Positions 1-7,651 of a DNA stretch of 64,000 nucleotides are shown here, piece by piece. Source of the DNA: Palsa-465 sp963800475 (GTDB lineage: Bacteria > Actinomycetota > Thermoleophilia > Solirubrobacterales > Solirubrobacteraceae). How positions within the stretch are numbered: the first letter of the stretch is position 1; every line of letters starts with the position of its first letter. The stretch covers positions 744,001 to 808,000 of the forward strand of contig CAWDAZ010000004.1 of NCBI GenBank assembly GCA_963800475.1, read 5' to 3'. The translations under genes were made by a program, and so were the position numbers. A model generated the notes under the pieces. It saw nothing but the letters and a program-made list of their open reading frames with translations. It did not search any database and was not told the DNA's origin.

Positions 1-30
1 ACCACAGCCGGCATCGGGGGCCACACTCGC

Positions 31-795
31 GTGACGCCTCGCGAGGCGCTTGCCGACAGCCGCGTGATGGCGCGGAGGCAGCTCCGCAAGATTCTGCGCC
101 GGCCGATGTACGTCGTCTACCTGTTCGTGCAGCCGGTGATCTTCGTGCTGCTGTTCCGGTACGTGTTCGGGAGCGCGATCAACACGGGTCGCGTGAGCTA
201 CGTCGACTACCTGATGCCGGGGATCATCGTGATGACCGCGATCTTCGGGTCGCTGACGACCGGGCTGGGCCTCACCGAGGACATCGCCGCCGGGGTCGTG
301 GATCGCTTCCGGTCGCTGCCGATCGCGCGCTCGGCGGTGCTGATCGGGCGCACCGCAGCCGACCTGACCACCAACGCGTTCACGCTGGTCCTGATGCTCG
401 CCCTCGGGTTCGCGGTTGGGTTTCGGCCCTCCGAACCGGTGTACGAGATCGCGCTTGCGTTCGTGCTCGTGCTCGCGTTCGCGTACGTGTTCTCGTGGAT
501 CAGCGCGTTCGTCGGGCTGTCGGTCCGTAACCCCGAGACCGCACAGTCGATCGGCTTCATCTGGGTATTTCCGCTGGTGTTCGCCTCCTCGGCATTCGTC
601 CCCACGGCGGGGATGCCCGCCGTGGTGCGCACGTTCGCGGACGTCAACCCGGTGACGCTCGTCGTGAACGCATCCCGTGCGCTGATGATCGGGCACGGCA
701 GTGCGCTGGCCCCGGCGCTCGAGACGCTCGCGTGGCTGCTCGTGCTGCTCGCGATCTTCGTTCCGCTCTCGCTGCGTGCGCTTCGCCGGGCATAG
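31..795 (+). CDS. ABC-2 type transporter permease (DrrB-like)
   Basis: Integral membrane subunit of an ABC exporter. The 254 residues open with a short cytoplasmic stretch, then hydrophobic segments typical of ABC-2 permeases: one at about 27-45 (YVVYLFVQPVIFVLLF), a pair around 60-85, and further ones near 110-160, 175-195 and a last one ending in a basic tail. The conserved ABC-2 feature of a short loop before the last helix (FADVNPVTLVVNASRALM) is present. The start is GTG at 31. The ATPase partner should lie just upstream, outside the window. Substrate unknown; drug or lipid export is typical of the family. Confidence 0.85.
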   Translation: MTPREALADSRVMARRQLRKILRRPMYVVYLFVQPVIFVLLFRYVFGSAINTGRVSYVDYLMPGIIVMTAIFGSLTTGLGLTEDIAAGVVDRFRSLPIARSAVLIGRTAADLTTNAFTLVLMLALGFAVGFRPSEPVYEIALAFVLVLAFAYVFSWISAFVGLSVRNPETAQSIGFIWVFPLVFASSAFVPTAGMPAVVRTFADVNPVTLVVNASRALMIGHGSALAPALETLAWLLVLLAIFVPLSLRALRRA

Positions 796-804
796 GCTCT
801 GCCG

Positions 805-1965
805 ATGGCAGATGCCGCCGCCACCGGCCCGATACTCGAGGGACTCCGCGTCGTCGAGTTCTCGCAGCTGATCGCCGCGCCGTTCTGCGGGCTGACGCTG
901 CTCGACCTGGGGGCGGAGGTGATCAAGGTCGAACCGCGCGCCGGGGATCCGCTGCGCAGCTTCCCGCCGTACCTCGATGACGGAGAGGGCGCGCAGTTCC
1001 GCGTCCTGAACCGGGGGAAGCGCGGTGTCGTCGCCGACCTCGCGACCCCGGCCGGCTGCGAGCTGGCCGTGAAGCTGATCAGGCGCGCGGACGTGGTGGT
1101 CGAGAACCTCGGCGACGCACGAGCACTGCTCGGCGTCACGTACGAGCAGGCCAAGGACGCCAATCCGCAACTGGTGTGGTGCGCGATCACCGGCTGGGGC
1201 GCCGGCTCACCGGGGCGGGCGATCGACCCGAGCCTCCAGGCGGCGATGGGGATGATCTCGATCACCGGCGAGATGGGCGGGGCGCCGGCTCGGATTCCTG
1301 TCCCGCTCGTCGACTTCATGACCGGCATGTACGCGGCCCAGTCGGTGCTGGTCGCCGTGTGGAGAACAAGAATGGGCGCCGAAGGCGCGTTCCTCGACTG
1401 CGCGATGGCCGATGCCGCGGCGACGCTGACGAGCACCAGCGGCCTGATGGCCGCCGGCGGCCACTTCACCCCGCGTCGGCTCGGGTCAGAGAGCCCGCTC
1501 GTGGTTCCGTCGGGGGTGTTCACCGCGCGCGACGGCGCGGAGGTCCAGATCGTGTGCGTGACCGAACGCCATTGGCGGGCGCTGTGCGAGGCGCTCGGCC
1601 GTCCCGAGTGGCTGGATGATCCGCGCTCGCTCGACAACTCGGCGCGGCTCACCAACCGCGAGCTGATCCGCGCCTGGCTCGCGGACGCAATCGCTTCGGA
1701 GCCGGCATCGGCCTGGGTGGCGCGGATCTCGGCGCACGGCGCGATCTGCGAGCACGTGCGCGACATCGAGGAGGCGTGGAGCGACGCGCGGCTCGTCGAA
1801 CGCGGGCTCGTCGGACGCGCCTCCGAACGCCCCGCCTGGGCGGCCCGGATGCCGTTCGTGTCGCTCGCGCGGGCGTCGCGCGTGCCCGAAGAAACGCTCG
1901 CGGCGGCGCCGGACCTGGGCGCCGACACCGAGGCCGTCGCCCGCGAACTCGAGACAAGCTCTTAG
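805..1965 (+). CDS. CaiB/BaiF family (class III) CoA-transferase
   Basis: Transfers CoA between carboxylic acids in the cytoplasm. The 386 residues match the family length. The N-terminal LRVVEFSQLIAAPFCG and LGAEVIKVEPRAGDP blocks are the classic CoA-binding start of the family, and the catalytic Asp is likely D198 in LDCAMADA. The ATG is six bases after TAGGCT (793-798), a plausible -10 element, so the mRNA may be leaderless. The preceding permease stops ten bases upstream but is otherwise unrelated. The acyl substrate cannot be read from the sequence. Confidence 0.9.
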   Translation: MADAAATGPILEGLRVVEFSQLIAAPFCGLTLLDLGAEVIKVEPRAGDPLRSFPPYLDDGEGAQFRVLNRGKRGVVADLATPAGCELAVKLIRRADVVVENLGDARALLGVTYEQAKDANPQLVWCAITGWGAGSPGRAIDPSLQAAMGMISITGEMGGAPARIPVPLVDFMTGMYAAQSVLVAVWRTRMGAEGAFLDCAMADAAATLTSTSGLMAAGGHFTPRRLGSESPLVVPSGVFTARDGAEVQIVCVTERHWRALCEALGRPEWLDDPRSLDNSARLTNRELIRAWLADAIASEPASAWVARISAHGAICEHVRDIEEAWSDARLVERGLVGRASERPAWAARMPFVSLARASRVPEETLAAAPDLGADTEAVARELETSS

Positions 1966-2048
1966 GGCCTTTCGAGACCGTTCTTATACCGCCGGTGCAC
2001 CGTCCTCGGTGAACCCGGGCGAACCCGGACGATTGAAAGGACGAGACG

Positions 2049-2531
2049 ATGTTCCGCACCATCACCAAGCTGCTGGCCGGGCTCGCCGCGGTGGCCGCGC
2101 TTGCGCTCGGCGGCTCGGCGATCGCCGGCGCCGCTACCTCCTCAACGACGAGCACGACACCCTCGACGACCAGCACGACTTCGAGGCCGCACGCGGGACG
2201 GCCGCCGGCCAACTTCCCGGCCCCCGGGACCGCCGCGCACGAGGATGCCGAGAAGCCCGTCACCGGCGACGCCGCTGCCAAGGCACAGGCCGCCGCGATC
2301 AAGAGCGTCGGCGGCGGCACCGCCGGCGCGGTCACGACCGACTTCTCCGGCAACGGCTTCGAAGTCACTGTCACGAAGACGGACGGCACCAAGGTCGAGG
2401 TGCACCTCGACTCCTCGTTCAACGCCGTGCAGTGCCCCGGCGGCCCCGGTGGCCACGGCGGTCCGGGGATGCCGCCCCCGGGCGGCGCCGGCAACCAGCC
2501 TCCGGCCGGTCAGCCCCCCACCGGCTACTGA
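2049..2531 (+). CDS. small secreted protein, PepSY-like
   Basis: A 160-residue exported protein with a signal peptide (MFRTITKLLAGLAAVAALALGG, cleavage near AGA-AT at 28-30), a Ser/Thr-rich linker, a compact middle region with the alternating pattern of a PepSY domain (AAAIKSVGGGTAGAVTTDF ... FEVTVTKTDGTKVEVHLDSSF), and a Gly/Pro-rich tail. PepSY domains are usually inhibitory or binding modules outside the membrane; the role here is unknown. A GAAAGGA ribosome site precedes the ATG. A strong hairpin follows the stop. Confidence 0.75.
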   Translation: MFRTITKLLAGLAAVAALALGGSAIAGAATSSTTSTTPSTTSTTSRPHAGRPPANFPAPGTAAHEDAEKPVTGDAAAKAQAAAIKSVGGGTAGAVTTDFSGNGFEVTVTKTDGTKVEVHLDSSFNAVQCPGGPGGHGGPGMPPPGGAGNQPPAGQPPTGY

Positions 2532-2547
2532 GCCCGGCGCGATCGGC

Positions 2548-2577
2548 GACGAGGGCCGGCACGCGCCGGCCCTCGTC
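2548..2577 (+). terminator. hairpin after the PepSY-like gene
   Basis: GACGAGGGCCGGC and GCCGGCCCTCGTC form a perfect 13-bp stem with a 4-base loop, starting 17 bases after the stop codon. There is no clear T-run, as is common for high-GC actinobacterial terminators. It separates this gene from rpiA. Confidence 0.65.
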
Positions 2578-2592
2578 CTCGCGTCGTGGTAT

Positions 2593-3291
2593 ATGAAGCC
2601 AATGCACGCACCGGCGCCGAGCCACGGGGAGGACGTCGAGCTGGAGAAGCGGGTGGCGGCGGAGGCCGCCGCCGAGCTCGTCGAGAGCGGCATGAAGGTC
2701 GGTCTCGGCTCGGGCTCGACGGTCGAATATCTGCTCGAGCCATTGGCCGCACGCAAGCTCGACATCCGCTGCGTGGCCACATCCCCGGCCACCGCCCGCG
2801 ACGCGGAGCGACTCGGGCTCGAGGTGGTCGGCTTCGAGGGGACGGATGCGTTCGCGCGTCTGGACATCGCGATCGACGGAGCCGACCAGGTCGCTCCGTC
2901 CGGGTGGGTCGTGAAGGGCGGAGGAGGCGCGCATACGCGTGAGAAGGCCGTTGCGGCCGCGGCTGACCGCTTCGTCGTGATCGTGTCCGCGAACAAGATC
3001 GTCGATCGGCTGCGGCCGCCGATCCCGCTCGAGCTCGCCCGCTTCGGACTGGCCGGAACCCTGTCGCGTCTCGAGCACGCGCGGCTGCGGGATGTGCCGC
3101 CGAGCCCGGATGGCGGGCTGATCGCCGACTTCTTCAAGGAATTTGAGGACCCCGAGCGGCTGGCCGCGGAGCTGTCGGCGGCGACCGGTGTTGTCGAGCA
3201 CGGGCTGTTCCCCGGGTCGATGGTCGCCGAGGTCCTGGTCGGGCACGGGGACCGCGTCGAGCGGGTGGTGCCGCCCGGCGGACCCCGGTAA
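2593..3291 (+). CDS. rpiA: ribose-5-phosphate isomerase A
   Basis: Interconverts ribose-5-phosphate and ribulose-5-phosphate in the non-oxidative pentose phosphate pathway. The 232 residues carry the RpiA signatures in order: the phosphate-binding GLGSGSTVEYLL near 35-46, DGADQV near 96-101, and KGGGGAHTREKAVA near 107-120, whose Lys and Glu belong to the active site. The frame is open far upstream, but similarity starts only after ATG 2593 (alternative ATG 2602). Slightly short of the usual C-terminal extension but apparently complete. Confidence 0.93.
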   Translation: MKPMHAPAPSHGEDVELEKRVAAEAAAELVESGMKVGLGSGSTVEYLLEPLAARKLDIRCVATSPATARDAERLGLEVVGFEGTDAFARLDIAIDGADQVAPSGWVVKGGGGAHTREKAVAAAADRFVVIVSANKIVDRLRPPIPLELARFGLAGTLSRLEHARLRDVPPSPDGGLIADFFKEFEDPERLAAELSAATGVVEHGLFPGSMVAEVLVGHGDRVERVVPPGGPR

Positions 3292-3303
3292 CACGCCGTT
3301 CGC

Positions 3304-4191
3304 GTGCCGCGGCGGCGAAGCTGCGACGATCCGCGGGTCAGCACCGTAGGCCGGACACCCCGCTGGATCCCGCTCGACGGCGTCGCGAACGCCCGCGTGG
3401 TCGCGCCAGGTGTGCTGTTCAGAGCGGACAACCTGCAGTCGCTGAGCCGCCGCGACGTGCGCGTGCTGGTCGACGAGCTGGGGCTCGAAACGGTGCTCGA
3501 CCTGCGCACCGATGTCGAGGTCGCGCTCGAGGGCCCGGGTCCGCTGAGCGCGGAGCCCGGGATCCGGATCGAGCACCGCTCGCTGTATCCCGACTCCGGC
3601 GGGAACACCGATTTCGACATCGAGACGGTCAGGCCCTGGCAGCACGCCCACGACGACATGCTGGCGGACGAGCCACCGGTGCTGCGCGCCTACGTGAGCT
3701 ATCTGCGCCGTCGTCCTGACTCGATTGTTGGCTCGCTCCGCGCGATCGCCCGTGCCGACGGTTCGGTGCTCGTGCACTGCGCCGCCGGGAAGGACCGCAC
3801 CGGCGTGGTCGTCGCGCTCGCGCTCGACGCCGCCGCGATCCCGCGGGCCGAGATCGTCGCCGACTACATGGCGAGTCGCGACCGGATCGAGGCGATCATG
3901 GCTCGCCTGCTGAGCTCGCCCACGTATCGAGCCGAGCTCGAGGGGCACGACCCGCACCGGCACGCGCCCGCGGCGGGCACGATGGAGCGCTTCTTCGAGA
4001 TCGTCGACGAGCGGTTCGGCGGCACCGATGCGTGGCTGCGCGCAAACGGCTTCGAGCCCGCCGACCTCGATCGGCTGCGGCGGCGGCTGTCGGCCTCAGG
4101 CGACGACCGCGCGGGCCGTGACGGTGGCGATCGCCGTATCGAGCCGGCGGAGCTCGACGCCAAGCTGATCGACGAGCGCCGAAGCGCCTAG
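3304..4191 (+). CDS. tyrosine/serine phosphatase (Y_phosphatase3-like)
   Basis: Cysteine-based phosphatase of the bacterial tyrosine-phosphatase group. The P-loop HCAAGKDRTG has nucleophile C159 and R165; upstream are the family landmarks FRADNLQSLS and ETVLDLRTDVEV. Starting GTG at 3304 gives 295 residues; homology begins near WIPLDG (about residue 21), so the first residues are uncertain. It lies 12 bases after rpiA. The last 96 bases are antisense to the next gene, a long overlap for two real genes; the C-terminal 32 residues are therefore the least certain part. Confidence 0.85.
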   Translation: MPRRRSCDDPRVSTVGRTPRWIPLDGVANARVVAPGVLFRADNLQSLSRRDVRVLVDELGLETVLDLRTDVEVALEGPGPLSAEPGIRIEHRSLYPDSGGNTDFDIETVRPWQHAHDDMLADEPPVLRAYVSYLRRRPDSIVGSLRAIARADGSVLVHCAAGKDRTGVVVALALDAAAIPRAEIVADYMASRDRIEAIMARLLSSPTYRAELEGHDPHRHAPAAGTMERFFEIVDERFGGTDAWLRANGFEPADLDRLRRRLSASGDDRAGRDGGDRRIEPAELDAKLIDERRSA

Positions 4192-4713
4192 CCGCTCCTC
4201 GAGCATCCCCAGCGAGCGGCGGTAGTGCGCCACCCGGCGCGCCCGCAGCAGCGAGCGCTCCGGCGGCCGGCCCGCGCGTCGCGCGCGCGCGAGCGCGCGC
4301 CGCAGCTCGCGGACCTTCGAGAGCTTGTCGGCGGCGAAGATCAGCAGCGCGTCGGGGCCGGCGTCGGCGACCTGACGCCGTAGCGCCGCCTTGCGCTGCG
4401 TGTACGGGGAGATGCCGTCGTCCTCGGTCACCGCGAGCACGAGCTCAGAGACCCGGGACCCGAACCGTCTGCGCAGCTCCGCTGCGTCGGCTCCGCCCTT
4501 CTCGACTGTGTCGTGCAGGATCCCTGCAGCGATCACGTGATCGGGCGCGCCCGCGTCGCCGAGCAGGAGCCCGACCTCGAGCGGATGCTCGATGAAGGGC
4601 GCGCCGTCGAAGCTCCGGCGCTGGCCGGCATGCCGGCGCTCCCCGTAATCGATCGCGGCTCGCGATTTGGGGAGTCCGGCTACCTGATCACGTAGGCGCT
4701 GTCCACCGGTCAC
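4096..4713 (-). CDS. HD-domain phosphohydrolase (SpoT/MESH1-like)
   Basis: A 205-residue protein resembling the hydrolase half of SpoT. Metal-ligand motifs are in order: YGERRHAGQ...FIEHPLEVG gives the first histidines, then AGILHDTVEKGG gives the HD pair. In SpoT and MESH1 the HD pair is followed by HDTVED; here it is HDTVEK, so the acidic residue thought to act in catalysis is changed. There is no synthetase or TGS domain. It starts at GTG 4713. Either a small (p)ppGpp hydrolase or another nucleotide phosphohydrolase; which one is open. Confidence 0.75.
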   Translation of the reverse strand: MTGGQRLRDQVAGLPKSRAAIDYGERRHAGQRRSFDGAPFIEHPLEVGLLLGDAGAPDHVIAAGILHDTVEKGGADAAELRRRFGSRVSELVLAVTEDDGISPYTQRKAALRRQVADAGPDALLIFAADKLSKVRELRRALARARRAGRPPERSLLRARRVAHYRRSLGMLEERLGASALVDQLGVELRRLDTAIATVTARAVVA

Positions 4714-4799
4714 CGCGCGGAACCCTACCTCCGACTTCCCAAATTGCGAGTTAATTCATCCAACTTGAGGAGTAAGGGGGAGAGACCCTCGAACCGGGG

Positions 4800-5621
4800 C
4801 TACGCGGCTCGCGGGAGCGCGACCGGTCCGGCCTGCGCGGCGGTCGGCGCCCGCGGCAGCAGCTCGCCGACGATTTCTGCGAACCGGCGGCTGTAGAAGA
4901 AGTGGCCGCCGTCGGCATCGACGACCGCCGCGCAGGACGGGATCGCGGCGGCCAGCGCGGACGCGTGCGAGAGGGGGACGAGTGGATCTCCCCGGCCGTG
5001 CCAGAGCATCACCGGCACCGACAGCTCGGCGGGATCGAACCCCCAATCGCCCCGGCACACGAGGTAGTCGGCGATCATCGCTTCGGGAGCCGTGTGGCGT
5101 CTGAGCCGCAGGACGCGCAGGCACGTGCCGGCGAGCGCCGGTCCGACGTGCGGCGACCTGAACGCCGCGAGCGGGGCGCGGTAGCGAACCCCCGACCTCG
5201 AGCCGGCTCCGGTCGCCGGCACGAGCGGGCTGACCGCCGCCAGCGCGACGACCCGGGCTGGCAACGCCGCGCCGCACGCGAGCGCGTACGGAGCGCCGGC
5301 CGACACGCCGACCACCGAGAAGCGGTGGTATCCGAGCGCCGTCATCACCTGGCCGAGGTCGCCAGCGAAGCCGGCGACGGTGCGGCCGGGATGGGGATCA
5401 GACCCGCCGAAGCCGGGGCGGTTGACGACCAGGTACCGAACCGAAAGCTCCTCGAGCGACGCCTCGAGCCCGGGCGTGCGCCACCGCGGCGAACCGATCG
5501 CGCCGTGGCAGTACACGACCGGGAAGCCGCGCTCGGGGCCGGCGCTCAAGAAAGTGATCGAGCGCCCGTCCGGCAGGCGGACGGAACCAGGCCCTCGGAT
5601 GAGATCGGGCGTCTGGCTCAA
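4800..5621 (-). CDS. alpha/beta-fold hydrolase
   Basis: A 273-residue serine hydrolase. The nucleophile elbow GVSAG places Ser at 107; the acid is probably Asp in HGRGDPLVP and the base His in DADGGHFF near the C-terminus. The oxyanion region CHGAIGS sits near 38-44. It starts with TTG at 5621 behind AGGGAAA. Next to a second unrelated-looking hydrolase on the same strand (stop 58 bases upstream of this start). Substrate unknown; haloperoxidase or esterase-like members are common. Confidence 0.85.
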   Translation of the reverse strand: MSQTPDLIRGPGSVRLPDGRSITFLSAGPERGFPVVYCHGAIGSPRWRTPGLEASLEELSVRYLVVNRPGFGGSDPHPGRTVAGFAGDLGQVMTALGYHRFSVVGVSAGAPYALACGAALPARVVALAAVSPLVPATGAGSRSGVRYRAPLAAFRSPHVGPALAGTCLRVLRLRRHTAPEAMIADYLVCRGDWGFDPAELSVPVMLWHGRGDPLVPLSHASALAAAIPSCAAVVDADGGHFFYSRRFAEIVGELLPRAPTAAQAGPVALPRAA

Positions 5622-5679
5622 TTTCCCTGCAAATAAGAGTACGGACGAGCGGAGGAGCCGGTGTGAACAACGGGTGTTC

Positions 5680-6465
5680 CTAGCTCAGGCGCTCGAGCAC
5701 CCGGTCGAGCGTCGACACGTACTCCTCGGGGTGCTCGACCTGGGGGACGTGAGCGGCGTCGTCGATCGTCTCGACGACTGCGTCCGGGCGGATGGCTCGG
5801 ATCCGTTCGAGCGCCGAGATCGGCACCACCCGGTCGCGCGTGCCCCAGATCAGCCCGAGCGGGGGCTCGAGCCGCTCGAGCTCGGGGCGCAGGTCGGCTT
5901 CCAGGACCGCTGTCACCGCCGCGCCGATTCGCGACGAACCGCGCGACGCCTCGAGCATCATCCGGGCATCGCGCGTGGAAAGGTCTTGCGGCTGCGCGAT
6001 CGCTCCGTACAGCAGCGCGCGGCGGGCGATCGGGCTTGCGGCGAGCGGCGCGCCGAATGTCCGCCGCAGCGTTGTGATCGGGCCCAGCAGCTTCCCGGCC
6101 ACCAGCACGAGCGGCCAACTGGTGGGGGAGAACCCGGCGGGAGCGGACAGGACCAGGCGGCGCACCAGCTCCGGCCTGCTCACCGCCAGCTCGAGCGCGA
6201 CAGCGCCGCCGAGCGAGTTTCCGACCAGGTCGAACGGACGCCCCGTCCGCTGCGCGAGCGGCTCTGCGAGCGCTAGCGCCGCGCGCTCGAGGTCGAAGCC
6301 CGGGCCCGCCGGATCGGATTGCCCAAAGCCGGGCAGATCGGGAGCGAGCACCAGGCGGTCGGCGGCCAGCAGAGGAGTCACATGGCTCCACACCACCCGG
6401 CTCGCGCCGACCCCGTGCAGCAGCACGATCGGATCGCCGTGCCCGGTCTCGTCGATCGCGATCAT
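5680..6465 (-). CDS. alpha/beta-fold hydrolase
   Basis: A 261-residue hydrolase with the triad visible: Ser84 in GNSLGG, Asp in WGTRDRVVP and His in DDAAHVPQVEHPEEY. LLHGVGAS is the oxyanion loop. This pattern matches the family that includes meta-cleavage hydrolases and lactonases. I chose ATG 6465 (MIAIDETGHGDPIV) because the fold begins directly after it; a longer frame reaches 6591 but adds only low-complexity residues. Divergent from the glycosyltransferase that starts 73 bases away. Confidence 0.85.
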   Translation of the reverse strand: MIAIDETGHGDPIVLLHGVGASRVVWSHVTPLLAADRLVLAPDLPGFGQSDPAGPGFDLERAALALAEPLAQRTGRPFDLVGNSLGGAVALELAVSRPELVRRLVLSAPAGFSPTSWPLVLVAGKLLGPITTLRRTFGAPLAASPIARRALLYGAIAQPQDLSTRDARMMLEASRGSSRIGAAVTAVLEADLRPELERLEPPLGLIWGTRDRVVPISALERIRAIRPDAVVETIDDAAHVPQVEHPEEYVSTLDRVLERLS

Positions 6466-6538
6466 CGCGGGGCACACGCTAGAGGCACGGTGCTGCTTCA
6501 CGCCCCGGTAACACGGATTCGGCGCGGCCACGCCGACA

Positions 6539-7651
6539 ATGCAGGCCGTGAACCGCATGGTCGCTGCGCGAGGGGTCGCCGGCGGCCGCATTGTCGTCTG
6601 CGACGTCGCACTCTTCTACGCGGAGCGCAGCGGCGGGATCCGAACGTACCTGAACGAGAAGGCGCGGTTCGCGGCCGCCAGCGGCGCGTTCGAGCACCAC
6701 CTCGTCGTGCCGGGGAAGCGGCGCAGGCACGAGGGCGGCCGCCACGAGCTCCGCTCGCTGCAGATGGCGGCGTCGAACGGCTACCGGGTGCCGCTCGGGA
6801 GCCGCGCGCTGAGAGAGACGTTGAGGCTGATCCGGCCCGACGTGGTCGTCCTACACGACCCGTTCTGGCGCCCGCTGAGCGTGACCCGCGAGGCGCACCG
6901 GCTCGGCGCGGCGGTGGTCGCGGTCCACCACGCCTCGCCGGCGCTGCATGCCGCGGGGATTCCCGGGCCCGACGCGATCTATCTGCCCACGCTGCGGAGG
7001 ATCTACCAGCATGCGTACGAGCATGTCGACGCCGTGATGTCGACCGTCGACCCGAAGCCGGACTCGGGACGCTCGGCGGCGATCGAGCTTCGCTTCGGAC
7101 TGCACCCGGCATTCCGGCCCGGTCCGGCCGTGCGGGGCGACCATCTGCTGTTCGTCGGCCGGGTGTCGCTCGAGAAGCGGATCTCCGACGTGCTGGAGGC
7201 GATCGTGATCGGCGGCGGGCGCCGGCGCCTGAGAATCGTCGGCGACGGCCCCGCGCGCGGCGCCGTCGAGAACCGCGCCTGGCGGCTCGGGATCGGCGAG
7301 CTGGTCGAGTTCACTCCGTTCGTCGCCGATCGCCGGGCGCTGGCGCGCGTGTATCGCGAGGCCGCGTGCGTGGTCGCGCCCGGACCCCACGAGACGTTCG
7401 GCCTCGCGGTGCTCGAGGCGGCGGCGAGCGGTGCGCGCGTGGTCGCGTGCGACTGCACGCCGGCGGCGACTGTCGCCGGACCGCTGGTCCACACGTTCAC
7501 GCCGAAGGACCCCTACGACCTCGCGCGCGCGCTCGACCGAGCGCTCGTGACCAGCGTCGATCCTGCCGCGGCAGCCGAGCTCGGCGAGTCGATGCGCTGG
7601 GAGCGGGTGTTCGACGCGGAGCTGCAGAGCTACCGGCGTCTGTGCGGGTGA
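6539..7651 (+). CDS. GT4-family glycosyltransferase
   Basis: A 370-residue GT-B retaining glycosyltransferase. The N-terminal half has the glycine-rich acceptor loop (YAERSGGIRTYL), the C-terminal half the nucleotide-sugar-binding features LLFVGRVSLEKRISDVLEA, RIVGDGPARG and the EX7E-type site APGPHETFGLAVLEAAASG (both Glu visible). Cytoplasmic, no membrane segments. Its stop overlaps the start of the next gene (GTGA at 7648-7651), so the two are probably made together; see the GH63-like gene. Acceptor and sugar unknown. Confidence 0.88.
   Translation: MQAVNRMVAARGVAGGRIVVCDVALFYAERSGGIRTYLNEKARFAAASGAFEHHLVVPGKRRRHEGGRHELRSLQMAASNGYRVPLGSRALRETLRLIRPDVVVLHDPFWRPLSVTREAHRLGAAVVAVHHASPALHAAGIPGPDAIYLPTLRRIYQHAYEHVDAVMSTVDPKPDSGRSAAIELRFGLHPAFRPGPAVRGDHLLFVGRVSLEKRISDVLEAIVIGGGRRRLRIVGDGPARGAVENRAWRLGIGELVEFTPFVADRRALARVYREAACVVAPGPHETFGLAVLEAAASGARVVACDCTPAATVAGPLVHTFTPKDPYDLARALDRALVTSVDPAAAAELGESMRWERVFDAELQSYRRLCG

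Noticed and set aside
207..1928. 573-residue frame opposite the permease and CoA-transferase
   Set aside because: Ser/Arg/Ala-rich composition typical of an antisense frame in high-GC DNA; no recognisable domain.
6319..7647. N-terminal 440 residues of the long plus-strand frame ending at 9036
   Set aside because: Arg-rich shadow of the glycosyltransferase gene; the true GH63-like protein starts at 7648.
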